DNA from: Gemmatimonadota bacterium | GTDB taxonomy: Bacteria; Gemmatimonadota; Gemmatimonadetes; Gemmatimonadales; GWC2-71-9 | DNA: 64,000 bases | Direction: 5' to 3' | Assembly: GCA_003221035.1 (NCBI GenBank) | Contig: QHUB01000023.1 | Location: 1-64,000 of the forward strand | In this document: one piece after another, positions 14,292 through 22,540 of the stretch | Layout of the letters: each line of letters opens with the position of its first letter | Numbering within the stretch: position 1 is the first letter of the stretch | The notes under the pieces: generated by a model | Database searches by the model: none | Seen by the model: only the letters and a program-made list of their open reading frames with translations | What the model was told of the DNA's origin: nothing | Made by a program: the position numbers and the translations under genes

Positions 14292-15446
14292 ATGAAGCGG
14301 CTGATTCTCCTGGCGGGATTCGTGACCTTGGCAACGGTTCCCGCCGCTGCGCAGACATCGCAAAACATCGAGTTCGGCGCTTTCGGCTCCTACTGGCGGT
14401 TCGACCGCTCATTCCTCATCCAGAACGGCTTCGGCGGCGGCGCCCGGCTCGGCTACATGCTCAGCAACAAGGTCGCCATTGAGGTCACGGGCGATTACAT
14501 CGTCACAACCAATCTCGCCGCGACCCAGGACATCAACGTCTCCACCATCAGCGGCGCGCTGCTCCTCAACTTCCCCATGAGCGACCGGGCGACGCTGCTC
14601 GCGTCAGGCGGCTACGCGCGGATGGTGTTCGGTCCCGATGCGCCGTACGCCTTCCAGCAAGACCTGCTCACCGGCGGACTCGGGATGCGTTACTTCGTGT
14701 CGCACCACGTCGCGCTACGCGGCGATGTGCGCGCCGAGTACACGCCGAAACATCCCTTCTTCGACAACCTGTGGACGGGCCAGGTCCAGGGATCTCTCGG
14801 CGCGTCCTATTTCTTCATTCCGCCTCAACAGGGCCGTGGCTTCAACACCAACTTCCAGTGGTACTGGGGCGCTCAAGGCGGGTTCTTCCTTTCCAAAACC
14901 AACACCGAGCCGTACGCCTACGACCCGATCGTCGGCGGCCATTGGCTGATCACGGCGCGGCGTACTGCATTGTACGTGGCCTATGAGCAAGCGCTGTTCC
15001 TGGCCGACGCGCATGCGGTGATCTACGACCCCAGCTCCATAAACTCGTCGGTCGGGGCCGGATTCCGCGACGTCACGTTCAACGATGTGCGGCGCCTCAT
15101 GTTCGGTGTGCTCGCCTATCCCACGCAAAAAACGATCGAGCCCTTCGGCGGCTTGGGGTTCGCGCTGGCGCAAGTACTGAATCCAGCCGTGGACTGCACC
15201 AGCTGCCAGAGTCAGGGAGAGGCCATCGAGGCTCAGGATCGCGCGTCGGCCGCGGCGAGCAAGGCGTTCTTCTGGCTGATGGGCGGCCTGCAGGTCAATT
15301 ACTCGTCCAAGCTGAACGTCTTCGCGCAGTACGTCCTGACGTCGAGCTCGAGCAACTTCCTGCTCGACAGCAACACGCACACGGTCCAGGGCGGCGTGCG
15401 CCTCAGCTTCGGCACCTCAAAAGAGGGAATTACCGACCGGCACTAA
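14292..15446 (+). CDS. Outer-membrane beta-barrel protein
   Basis: A 384-residue exported protein with a clear signal peptide ending PAAAQT and a good ribosome site (GGGAGG) 9-14 bp upstream. The rest alternates hydrophobic and polar residues with aromatic girdles, in two stretches that each look like an eight-stranded barrel (about 25-170 and 185-375). It ends VQGGVRLSFGTSKEG, close to a barrel C-terminal strand. Two cysteines (CTSC) lie in a probable loop near residue 300. Specific function unknown. Confidence 0.7.
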   Translation: MKRLILLAGFVTLATVPAAAQTSQNIEFGAFGSYWRFDRSFLIQNGFGGGARLGYMLSNKVAIEVTGDYIVTTNLAATQDINVSTISGALLLNFPMSDRATLLASGGYARMVFGPDAPYAFQQDLLTGGLGMRYFVSHHVALRGDVRAEYTPKHPFFDNLWTGQVQGSLGASYFFIPPQQGRGFNTNFQWYWGAQGGFFLSKTNTEPYAYDPIVGGHWLITARRTALYVAYEQALFLADAHAVIYDPSSINSSVGAGFRDVTFNDVRRLMFGVLAYPTQKTIEPFGGLGFALAQVLNPAVDCTSCQSQGEAIEAQDRASAAASKAFFWLMGGLQVNYSSKLNVFAQYVLTSSSSNFLLDSNTHTVQGGVRLSFGTSKEGITDRH

Positions 15447-16477
15447 AGCAGCCGCAGGAAATTCTCGCCGAGGATTTTGCGCACGTCGCTGTCGCTGAAG
15501 CCGCGGGCCTCGAGGCCCCGGCCAATGAGCGGCAGCGACGTCGCGTCTTTCATGGGCCGCGGCAACACGCTGATGCCGTCAAAATCGCTGCCCAGCCCAA
15601 CGTGATCGATCCCCATCACCTGAACGGCGTGCTCGATATGATCGAACAGCCGGTCAATGCCCGGGATATCGGCGTCCACGAAATTCCGCACTGTGCCGTC
15701 GCCATATTGCGCGCAAAAATGCTCGTCCAGAAACACGGGGAAGAAGTTGACCCCCACGACGCCACCGTTCCGCGCGAGCGCCTCGAGCTGCGCGTCGGTG
15801 AGATTGCGCGGATGCGACGCGAGGGCGCGACACGACGAGTGCGACGCGATCACCGGGCGCGTCGTCACGGCCATGGCATCCTGGAAAGTCGCGTCCGAAG
15901 TGTGCGAGAGGTCCACGAGCATGCCCAGCGCATTCATGCGCTGGATTACGTCGCGGCCAAATCCCGTAAGTCCGCCAGAGCGTTGAGGATCCAGCGACGA
16001 CCCGGCCCAGTCGTTGCCGTTGTTCCATGTCAGCGTCATGTAGCGTGCGCCACGGCCAAATAAAGCTTCGAGCTTGTCCAGCGAATTCTCGATCGCGTGA
16101 CCACCCTCGACGCCCATCAACGCGGCCGTGTGGCCCCGGCCTACGATCGACCGGACTTCCGCCGCCGTGATCGCGAGCTCGACGTCGGAGTGAGTATCGA
16201 CGAGCCGCTGCACTGTATCGATGAGCGCATTGGCCCGTCGGTACGCCGTGCCGGGTCCATAGGTATTGTCTACCCAGATCGAGAAAAAGGCGGCCGAGAG
16301 ACCGCCTTCTTTCATACGTGGGATGTCGACATGGCCGTCCGGAAGCCGCGCCGAAATGTCGACCTTGTCGTCGAGCATGCGCTGCGCGGTGTCGATGTGA
16401 CCGTCGAGGAAGATGCGCGGAGCGAGGCCTACCGGGAGACCCAGGGTGAATCCCTCAGATAGAATCGGAGCGGCCAA
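15443..16477 (-). CDS. Membrane dipeptidase, peptidase family M19
   Basis: A zinc dipeptidase of the renal dipeptidase family. The first zinc ligands are in FLDGHIDTAQ, the bridging acid is in MGVEGGHAIENSLDKLE, and later His ligands are in LVDLSHTSDATF and VIASHSSCRAL; GLGSDFDG supplies the final acid. The start is uncertain: the frame continues upstream into the glycosylase gene with no ATG before GHID. TTG 16477 is the best conventional start and CTG 16444 is possible. No signal peptide is evident from these starts. The gene overlaps mpg by 49 bp and meets the upstream beta-barrel gene tail to tail. Confidence 0.85.
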   Translation of the reverse strand: MAAPILSEGFTLGLPVGLAPRIFLDGHIDTAQRMLDDKVDISARLPDGHVDIPRMKEGGLSAAFFSIWVDNTYGPGTAYRRANALIDTVQRLVDTHSDVELAITAAEVRSIVGRGHTAALMGVEGGHAIENSLDKLEALFGRGARYMTLTWNNGNDWAGSSLDPQRSGGLTGFGRDVIQRMNALGMLVDLSHTSDATFQDAMAVTTRPVIASHSSCRALASHPRNLTDAQLEALARNGGVVGVNFFPVFLDEHFCAQYGDGTVRNFVDADIPGIDRLFDHIEHAVQVMGIDHVGLGSDFDGISVLPRPMKDATSLPLIGRGLEARGFSDSDVRKILGENFLRLL

Positions 16478-17007
16478 TCGGTGGCCTGCGTGATGCCGAT
16501 GCGTGGGCCGGTCACAATTTCCCCGCGCTTGGGCTTGGTGCCTTCGACGATCCGCAGCACGCCCCGTTGCAGCGACGCGCCATTGAGCTTTCCGGTAACT
16601 CCCAAAGCCTCGCAGAGCCGAGCGGGACCGGAGCAGAGCGGCGCCTTGCCGCGGCGCGCGCGCATGGTGTCGAATCCGGCGATCGGCTCGAGCGCGCGGA
16701 TCAACACGGCGGCCGGAAAGTCGGGCGGCTCCGTGACCGCGTTGAGGCACCAATGCATGCCGTAGGTGAAGTACACGTAGGCCGTGCCCGGCTCGCCGTA
16801 CAGCGGCTCGGTGCGCTCCGTGCGGCGGTGACCGAAGGCATGGCAGGCAGGGTCGTGCGGGCCGACGTACGCCTCGACCTCCACGATCTTGCCGGCGGTC
16901 TGGCGGCGGCGACCGCCTACGTCACTGACGAGGATGTGGCCCAATAGTCCACGCGCGACCTCTTCTGTAGGTCGCGCGTAGAATCTTGCCGAAACGGCTC
17001 CGCTCAC
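16429..17007 (-). CDS. mpg: DNA-3-methyladenine glycosylase, AAG/MPG family
   Basis: A 192-residue base-excision repair enzyme removing alkylated purines such as 3-methyladenine and hypoxanthine. The catalytic Glu lies in KIVEVEAYVGPHDPACHA; YVYFTYGMHWCLN carries the intercalating and base-pocket aromatics; LCSGPARLCEALG is the conserved late motif. Length is standard. GTG 17007 begins two bases after the stop of the NYN gene, and its 3' end overlaps the dipeptidase gene, so the three are probably one operon. Confidence 0.92.
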   Translation of the reverse strand: MSGAVSARFYARPTEEVARGLLGHILVSDVGGRRRQTAGKIVEVEAYVGPHDPACHAFGHRRTERTEPLYGEPGTAYVYFTYGMHWCLNAVTEPPDFPAAVLIRALEPIAGFDTMRARRGKAPLCSGPARLCEALGVTGKLNGASLQRGVLRIVEGTKPKRGEIVTGPRIGITQATDWPLRFYLRDSPWVSR

Positions 17008-17009
17008 CG

Positions 17010-18752
17010 TCAGCCGTTCCCTCCACCGGTCAGACCGCGCTTGACGCGCGACCAGAAGGACTCATTCGTCTCAGGCTCGGTTGCCTTGACGGGCGCTGGT
17101 GGAGGCGCTGAAGGCTCTGACGGAGGCTCCGCGACAGGACGCGCGCTCTGATTCGTCGCTTCGCTCGATTCCTCAAAGCGGCGCGGGCCACGACCGCGGC
17201 CACCACGGCCGCCGCGGCGCCCGCGACCACCGCGCTCCCGCTCGCCGTTTTCACCCCGGGGACGATCTCTCCCCCCGCGACCGCGTCCCCCGCGACTCCC
17301 ACCGCCACCACCACCCCGCTCGCCGCGCTCCTCGCGTTCGGGCCGCTCGCCGCGCTCCTGGACGGACCCCGACGGCGTGGACGGCGTCGCCGGCTTCGCC
17401 GGCATCACATCGCCGCGTGGCCGGAAGTTCGGATCGACCTCGACGACGCCGATCTTGGGAATGTCCGGCGCTCCAGCACCCGGACGCGCGCCGCCGCGCG
17501 AGCCGCGACGAAAGCGCGCGCTGCGCACCGGAATGCCGCCGGGTGTCCCCGTACTATAGGGTGGCGGTGGCGCCGACGAGGCCGGCATCGGCATGTCGTC
17601 CTCTTCCTCTCCTTCGGGCGGCGAGAACACGGGACGCGGTGCCTCTGCTTCCTCCTCCGCAGGCTTCGCTTCAACCTCTCCCTGAGCTTGTTCTTCTTCC
17701 GTCGGCTGCTCGTCGACACCGATGCGGCCAACTGCCTGCTTGATCAGCCCGAACGCATCACCGAACGAGAATCCCGCTTTGGCTGCGGGAGCTGCTGGAG
17801 CCGCTGGATCTGCGGGAGTCTCCGGCTCCTCAGTCGCAGCAGGTGCAGCAGGCGCAGCTTCCTCACGCTCGCGACCGCCGCGCCCGCGTCCACCGCGACC
17901 GCCCCGCCGACCGCGCGAACGCTCGGAGCTTTCGCTCATGGCGCCGAGCGCCGGTTGCGCGGGCGCGCCTTCGACCTTGTCGCCGAGCGCGATTTCATAC
18001 TGGCCGTTGTCCAGCCGCGTGAGGCTGATGAGGCCGCGGCGCGCCGCCTCGATCACAAACTTGCTGAAGCGCGAGAACCCGGCGTCCTTCTCGTCGAAAT
18101 TGGGGTCGATTTCCTGCATGACCTGCTTCAGGCGATCGGAGCGCATCACGTCGTTGTGCGCCGTCATCTGCTTGACCGCCTCGACGACCAGCTCCCACGG
18201 ATCGCGCTTCACGTACTCGACGTCGCTGGTCTTGGTGAAGCCGGCGAGCTCGTTGTACGAGTAGTACTCGTCGCAGTTCTGGATCAACAGATCGCTCGAG
18301 GATTCGCGGATCCCGACGCCGATCACGTACTTGCCGTACTCCTTCAGCTTGAGCACCAGCGACGAAAAGTCCGAGTCCCCGGACAACAGAATGAACGTCC
18401 CGATCTCGGGTCGCGTGAACACGAGCTCCAGCGCATCGATCGCGAGCCGGATGTCGGTCGCGTTTTTCTTGTTCGCTCCATGCGCGGGGGCAAAGATGAG
18501 ATCGATGGAGGATTCGGAGAGCGGGACGATGTACTGCGGATAGCGGCGCCAATCGGCATACGCGCGCTGCACCGCGACCTTACCTCGGATGATCTCCGAC
18601 TGGAGCAGGCGTTTCAGCTCGGTCTGGAGATCCGAGCGAATCGCCATCGTCACGTTATCGAAGTCGATCATCAGGGCCGCGTTGGGGGCGTGTGCCGGGG
18701 GTTCTTTGTGGGGCGGGCGTGGTAAATGATTGTGCGCTTGCTGCGGTGTCAT
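17010..18752 (-). CDS. NYN-LOTUS domain protein with RGG-rich C-terminal tail
   Basis: A 580-residue protein. Residues ~24-165 are a NYN (PIN-like, LabA/DUF88) nuclease domain with all expected acids: Asp30 and Asp32 in MIDFDNV, the acid in NATDIRLAIDAL, and the pair in LSGDSDFSS. Residues ~180-260 are a winged-helix OST-HTH/LOTUS domain (SRFSKFVIEAARRGLISL). The remainder is disordered: Ala/Glu/Pro-rich linkers and two RGG clusters, near 275-295 and in the last ~110 residues (RGGRGRGGRDRP). Probably an RNA-binding ribonuclease in the cytosol. ATG 18752 is preferred to TTG 18785. It is first in an operon with mpg, just downstream of a probable 6S RNA. Confidence 0.85.
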   Translation of the reverse strand: MTPQQAHNHLPRPPHKEPPAHAPNAALMIDFDNVTMAIRSDLQTELKRLLQSEIIRGKVAVQRAYADWRRYPQYIVPLSESSIDLIFAPAHGANKKNATDIRLAIDALELVFTRPEIGTFILLSGDSDFSSLVLKLKEYGKYVIGVGIRESSSDLLIQNCDEYYSYNELAGFTKTSDVEYVKRDPWELVVEAVKQMTAHNDVMRSDRLKQVMQEIDPNFDEKDAGFSRFSKFVIEAARRGLISLTRLDNGQYEIALGDKVEGAPAQPALGAMSESSERSRGRRGGRGGRGRGGREREEAAPAAPAATEEPETPADPAAPAAPAAKAGFSFGDAFGLIKQAVGRIGVDEQPTEEEQAQGEVEAKPAEEEAEAPRPVFSPPEGEEEDDMPMPASSAPPPPYSTGTPGGIPVRSARFRRGSRGGARPGAGAPDIPKIGVVEVDPNFRPRGDVMPAKPATPSTPSGSVQERGERPEREERGERGGGGGGSRGGRGRGGRDRPRGENGERERGGRGRRGGRGGRGRGPRRFEESSEATNQSARPVAEPPSEPSAPPPAPVKATEPETNESFWSRVKRGLTGGGNG

Positions 18753-18844
18753 AACGAATTCTGTTCCTGCCCTGGGGCCGGACAAGCTCGTAGCACGTCC
18801 CTCATCGTGAGGGAGTGTACGACGCGTGCCGGCTGCGTCGGGCT

Positions 18845-19020
18845 GTCTTGGTAAAGGCGTATTGCGCCGTAGTTAAGGCTGGCTGGTGCGTGGGGAGGGT
18901 CGCCGAGTCACCCCGGCGCGCCGTGCGCGCTACTTCGGCCCGATGCCGAAGTCCGCAGGCGCCGCCCGATGGTCGACCCCTCAGCCTGAGCACTGCCAGG
19001 CGTATCCAACGACTCAAGAT
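18845..19020 (-). ncRNA. ssrS: Probable 6S-like regulatory RNA
   Basis: The 270-bp space between the DinB and NYN genes has no convincing ORF but folds into a long rod of nested helices: 18845-18850/19015-19020; a large bubble; 18879-18883/18995-18999; 18886-18889/18990-18993; 18895-18902/18974-18982 with one bulge; 18914-18919/18959-18964; and a perfect apical hairpin 18932-18939/18945-18952. A terminal stem, central bubble with a small hairpin (18856-18859/18865-18868) and bulged upper stem is the 6S RNA architecture, which mimics an open promoter and binds RNA polymerase. Read on the minus strand, the bubble contains AGCCTTAACTACGGCG, resembling the E. coli 6S run AGCCUUAAAACUGCGACG (from memory). 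Exact ends are unknown. Confidence 0.5.
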
Positions 19021-19058
19021 AAGGGATGGGCTTTCCAAAACCTAGTCCCCGCAGGGTC

Positions 19059-19613
19059 TTAGGACCTCGGCTTTTCGTGATCGGTGAGCACGGGCAGGAA
19101 CGGCACCCACGACCCGACTTCGCTCTTATACTGCTTAGCCATGACCCGGGCGATCTGGGCTATGTGGCCCAGGTCGTGCACCACCCAGGCGGCCAGAAGC
19201 TCCCGCAGGGTCACGGACCCCTGTTCAGGGTGTTCTCCGCGCAGATCGAGCTGGGCATCGGTCAGTCGCCAGGATTCGAGCACCCGGAGATTCTCGGCAC
19301 GCAGCCGGGCGAACTCGTCGAGCAACGAGTCCAGCGTCCGGCCCTTGTTGCGCTCCCGGTGCCTGAACCGATCGTACGGCTCGAAGCGGCGATTCGCTCC
19401 TTGGGTCAGGATGATGCGCGCCCGCGGCATCCAGTCGGTTTCCTCGCCGTCGATCAGATGACCGATGTTGTCGAACGGGCTGAAGGTCTCGGGGCCCTCG
19501 GTGCCGCGCGCCCACGCCGGACCGATGTCCTGCAGCAGCGCCCGCAAGGTGCCGGGCGTGCGCCGCAGGACGTCAATCGACTGATCGAGACTGAACCTAT
19601 GCGCCATGGTCAC
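19059..19613 (-). CDS. DinB/YfiT-family protein
   Basis: A 184-residue four-helix-bundle protein of the DinB-like superfamily, whose members bind a divalent metal with three histidines. Candidate ligands are in FDNIGHLIDGEETDW (about residue 52) and the pair in VVHDLGHIAQIARVM. Known members act as thiol transferases or are uncharacterised; the substrate here is unknown. ATG 19607 (MAHRFSL) is an alternative start. It overlaps the upstream channel-like gene by 17 bp. Confidence 0.8.
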   Translation of the reverse strand: MTMAHRFSLDQSIDVLRRTPGTLRALLQDIGPAWARGTEGPETFSPFDNIGHLIDGEETDWMPRARIILTQGANRRFEPYDRFRHRERNKGRTLDSLLDEFARLRAENLRVLESWRLTDAQLDLRGEHPEQGSVTLRELLAAWVVHDLGHIAQIARVMAKQYKSEVGSWVPFLPVLTDHEKPRS

Positions 19614-19950
19614 TCTCCCAATGGAACCGATGCATGAGGCGATGGATCACCGGCGCGAGGAGCAAGCCCGCGACGACGAGAAACAGACCGCCGGCGTAGA
19701 GCGCGAAGAATCCCGCGAACATCTTGCCACCGTTCGTCCGGAGCGGATCGACGGGTCCCATCCCGCCGAGCAACATCGCCGAATTGAGAAATGCGTCGCG
19801 CCAGGGCAAATGCTCGTAGTGCTCGTAGCCCCACATGCCTACGAACAGCGAGATGCCCACGAGTAACGCCGCGGCCGCCACGTGACTGCTCATCCGCCGC
19901 GCGAAACGCCTCGTCGAGATGGGCGGGGTATGGCGGGTCTCGTATATCAC
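19597..19950 (-). CDS. Small two-helix membrane protein resembling a pore-domain channel
   Basis: A 117-residue protein with two transmembrane helices (about 25-43 and 80-103) separated by a loop LNSAMLLGGMGPVDPLRTNG. The layout recalls Ion_trans_2 potassium-channel pores, but the selectivity motif TVGYG is absent and LGGMGPV stands in its place. Such proteins are often labelled two-pore-channel-like or hypothetical. GTG 19950 keeps the basic RRFARR before helix 1; ATG 19893 would remove it. Probably co-transcribed with the DinB gene. Confidence 0.6.
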   Translation of the reverse strand: MIYETRHTPPISTRRFARRMSSHVAAAALLVGISLFVGMWGYEHYEHLPWRDAFLNSAMLLGGMGPVDPLRTNGGKMFAGFFALYAGGLFLVVAGLLLAPVIHRLMHRFHWESDHGA

Positions 19951-20053
19951 GCAGCTCGGCTAACGACCCGGTGGTCGGGGTGGGTCGGGATCGCGCGGTA
20001 CGCGCGCCGGCTCCCACGGCTCGGGTGGGCGCGGCTTGGTCGGTTCAGGGATT

Positions 20054-20437
20054 TCAACGGGTCCGGGATCTTTTCTGAGCGGCGGGACTTCCATGGGTCA
20101 CCTCGGCCATTCGGGCTTTGACGAGCTTCTTTACGAGACCGACCGGCACAGGATTCGCCAGGGGCAGACGGACGGTCCCTTTCGATGTCTCATACCCCGC
20201 GAGGTCCCGGGCCAGCCGGCTACGAATGGCACCCGTCATTGGATACAGGCTGCAATGGTCCTTGAAAGCCGCGTACCACACGAAGCTGCGACCGTTCAGC
20301 CGGAAAGCCGGAATCCGATAGCTGAATACTTCCTCAGCTTTCGGGGCGACCGATAGAATGGCGGCGCGGATCTTCCGGAGCGCAGCCCGCGCTTTCGGCG
20401 GCGTGGCTGCGAAGTACCGGGTGACGTCTTTGATCAT
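20054..20437 (-). CDS. DUF1801 (YdhG/YjbR-like) domain protein
   Basis: A 127-residue cytosolic protein matching the DUF1801 pattern: an N-terminal helix (KARAALRKIRAAILSVAPKA), EEVFSYRIPAFRLNGRSFVWYAAFKDHCSLYP and KGTVRLPLANPVPVGLVKKLV. The family has a frataxin-like fold and no firm function, though homologues have been linked to iron handling. The C-terminus is short and basic. The 100-bp gap before it holds nothing I recognise. Confidence 0.8.
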   Translation of the reverse strand: MIKDVTRYFAATPPKARAALRKIRAAILSVAPKAEEVFSYRIPAFRLNGRSFVWYAAFKDHCSLYPMTGAIRSRLARDLAGYETSKGTVRLPLANPVPVGLVKKLVKARMAEVTHGSPAAQKRSRTR

Positions 20438-20464
20438 CCCAAGACTCCGGCTCCCGACTCCTGC

Positions 20465-22540
20465 TTATGGCAGTGCGTAAGCGACGTAGGTATCGCTCGC
20501 CTTCGACCCCAATTTATCGCCGCCCGCCGCGACAACGACGAACTGCTTGCCGCCCACCGCGAACGTGCTGGGCGTCGCATATCCGGGCGCGGGCAACGTC
20601 GCCTCCCACAGCAGACGGCCGGTAGTCTTGTCGAAGGCGCGAAATTTTGCGTCCTGCGTCGCCGCGATGAACACGAGTCCGCCTTTGGTCACGATGGGGC
20701 CGCCGTACTGCTCAGTGCCGGTGGGCGGCTCGCCGCGCGCCCGCAGCGCCGCAAACTCGCCCAGTGGAATGCGCCAGCGGTAGTCGCCGGTGTTGAGGTC
20801 GATCGCGCTCAACGTGCCCCAGGGTGGCTTGATCGCGGGGTAGCCGCTCGAGTCGCGCCAGCGCTCGTAGCCGGCGAATTCATACGGCGACACCGTGCGC
20901 GGATGCGAAATCCAACCTGCCGTGTCCGCCGGTTGCATCGCATAGCCAAGATACTCGAGGACCGCCGTCTTCTCAGCGACAGGAAGGCTCGTAAATGAAG
21001 GCATGAAGCCGCGGCCCCAATCGAGGACTTCACGCGCATCCCGCACGCCGAGACGAGTCGTGACCGTGTTCAGCGGCGGAGCGCGGTCCCGGCCGCGGCG
21101 GTCCGCGCCGTGACACTTCGCACAGGAGATCGCGTACACCGCCGCCCCCGTCTCGGGGCCGCTCCCGCCGGCAAGGGGCGACACGTGCGCGGACTCGCGC
21201 ATCGCCGCGATCCACGGCACATCGCTCGCATTCACGTACAGTGTGGCGGTCTCCGGCTCGACCGCTGCCCCACCCCACTCGCCACCGCCGTCGAAGCCGG
21301 GCAACACGATGCTGCCTTCCCGGCTCGGCGGCGCGAAGAACGCGTTCCGCAGCGTCCGAAAGCGCGCCTGCTGTTCGGTGACGTCGGCAACCGTAATGCC
21401 CTGGCGCGCGAACGGCACAGGCTTCACGGGAAAGGGCTGCGTGGGCCACGCGCGCTCGCCGCGCAGGTCCGACGCCGGGACGGGCCGCTCGACGATATCG
21501 AACAGCGGTTTCCCCGATTGCCGATCGAACAAGAAGACGAACCCGCTCTTCGCGATCTGCGCGACGGCATCCACCCGTGTACCGCCGCGCGTGACCGTGA
21601 CGAGATTCGGCGCCGCCGGCAGATCGCGGTCCCAGAGGTCGTGGTGCACGGTCTGGAAATGCCAGAGCCGCTTTCCGGTCGCGGCGTCGAGGGCCAGGAG
21701 CGAGTTTGCGAACAGATTGGCGCCCACGCGCGCACCGCCGTAAAAGTCGGGCGTCGCGGAGCCCGTCGGCACATACACGATGCCGCGCGCGGTATCGACG
21801 CTCATCCCGGCCCAGCTGTTTGCGCCGCCCGCGGTCCGCCACGCGCCAGCCGGCCAAGTGTCGTAGCCGAGCTCGCCTGGGTGCGGAATGGTGTGGAAGG
21901 TCCACCGAATCGCGCCGGTATGGACGTCGTAGGCCCGCAAGTCGCCGGGTGCCGAGCCTTCTTCTTCGCCGACCCGCATGCCCTGGATCAGAACATCTTT
22001 GTAAATGGCGCCCGGACTGGTCGCGACGACATAGGCTTCGCCGATCTCGCGCGACAGACCCGCCGCGAGATCGATTGAGCCGGAATCACCGAACGCGGGA
22101 ATAGGACGGCCGGTGCGTGCATCGAGCGCATACAGGCGGCGCCCGGCGCTGAAGAAAATGCGACGGTCACCGCGGTCGGCCCAATAAACCACTCCGCGAT
22201 TGACATGGGAAACGGCCGTGCGTCGTGCGTCGTGCGTCGTGCGTGGATCGAACTTCCAAATGAGTTTTCCGCTCGCGCCGTGTAGCGCAACAACGGCCAG
22301 TGCCGATGTCGTCGTATAGAGAACCCCGTCGACGACGATTGGCGTGGCCTGGATCTCGCCCGGTCCGTCGCCAGTGTGGTAGGTCCAGGCGACCTTGAGC
22401 CGAGCGACATTGGTGACGTTGATTTGATCCAGCGAGGAGAACCGCGTATTTGCCGGATCACCACCGGCAACGCGCCAGTCGGTGTTTGATGTCTGATTCG
22501 CGCAGCCTGCCGCAACCAGCAACAGCGCGGCGACGCGCAC
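20465..22540 (-). CDS. Quinoprotein (PQQ-dependent) dehydrogenase with c-type haem domain, lipoprotein
   Basis: A 691-residue predicted lipoprotein (LLLVAAGCAN) with PQQ-type beta-propeller repeats from DPANTRFSSLDQINVTNV to GGKQFVVVAAGGDKLGS. A cytochrome c module is inserted late: CAKCHG near residues 473-478, with a methionine ligand probably in FMPSF. This layout fits periplasmic quinoprotein dehydrogenases of the glucose/pyranose dehydrogenase group that pass electrons to the respiratory chain; the sugar or alcohol substrate is unknown. GTG 22540 directly abuts the stop of the Gfo/Idh gene. A 4x heptanucleotide repeat (22217-22244) lies in frame in the coding sequence. Confidence 0.82.
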   Translation of the reverse strand: MRVAALLLVAAGCANQTSNTDWRVAGGDPANTRFSSLDQINVTNVARLKVAWTYHTGDGPGEIQATPIVVDGVLYTTTSALAVVALHGASGKLIWKFDPRTTHDARRTAVSHVNRGVVYWADRGDRRIFFSAGRRLYALDARTGRPIPAFGDSGSIDLAAGLSREIGEAYVVATSPGAIYKDVLIQGMRVGEEEGSAPGDLRAYDVHTGAIRWTFHTIPHPGELGYDTWPAGAWRTAGGANSWAGMSVDTARGIVYVPTGSATPDFYGGARVGANLFANSLLALDAATGKRLWHFQTVHHDLWDRDLPAAPNLVTVTRGGTRVDAVAQIAKSGFVFLFDRQSGKPLFDIVERPVPASDLRGERAWPTQPFPVKPVPFARQGITVADVTEQQARFRTLRNAFFAPPSREGSIVLPGFDGGGEWGGAAVEPETATLYVNASDVPWIAAMRESAHVSPLAGGSGPETGAAVYAISCAKCHGADRRGRDRAPPLNTVTTRLGVRDAREVLDWGRGFMPSFTSLPVAEKTAVLEYLGYAMQPADTAGWISHPRTVSPYEFAGYERWRDSSGYPAIKPPWGTLSAIDLNTGDYRWRIPLGEFAALRARGEPPTGTEQYGGPIVTKGGLVFIAATQDAKFRAFDKTTGRLLWEATLPAPGYATPSTFAVGGKQFVVVAAGGDKLGSKASDTYVAYALP
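22217..22244. repeat. Perfect heptanucleotide tandem repeat, (CGTGCGT)x4
   Basis: Four exact copies of CGTGCGT lie within the coding region of the quinoprotein dehydrogenase, encoding the segment around RTTHDARRTA on the minus strand. Because 7 is not a multiple of 3, gain or loss of one unit would shift the frame. Confidence 0.9.

Noticed and set aside
16478-16753. N-terminal extension of the M19 dipeptidase frame
   Set aside because: It lies within the glycosylase gene, is arginine- and histidine-rich and has no dipeptidase homology; the zinc site begins downstream.
18802-19045. Short open frames in the gap before the NYN gene
   Set aside because: They show biased composition on both strands and no family signal; the RNA fold explains the region better.
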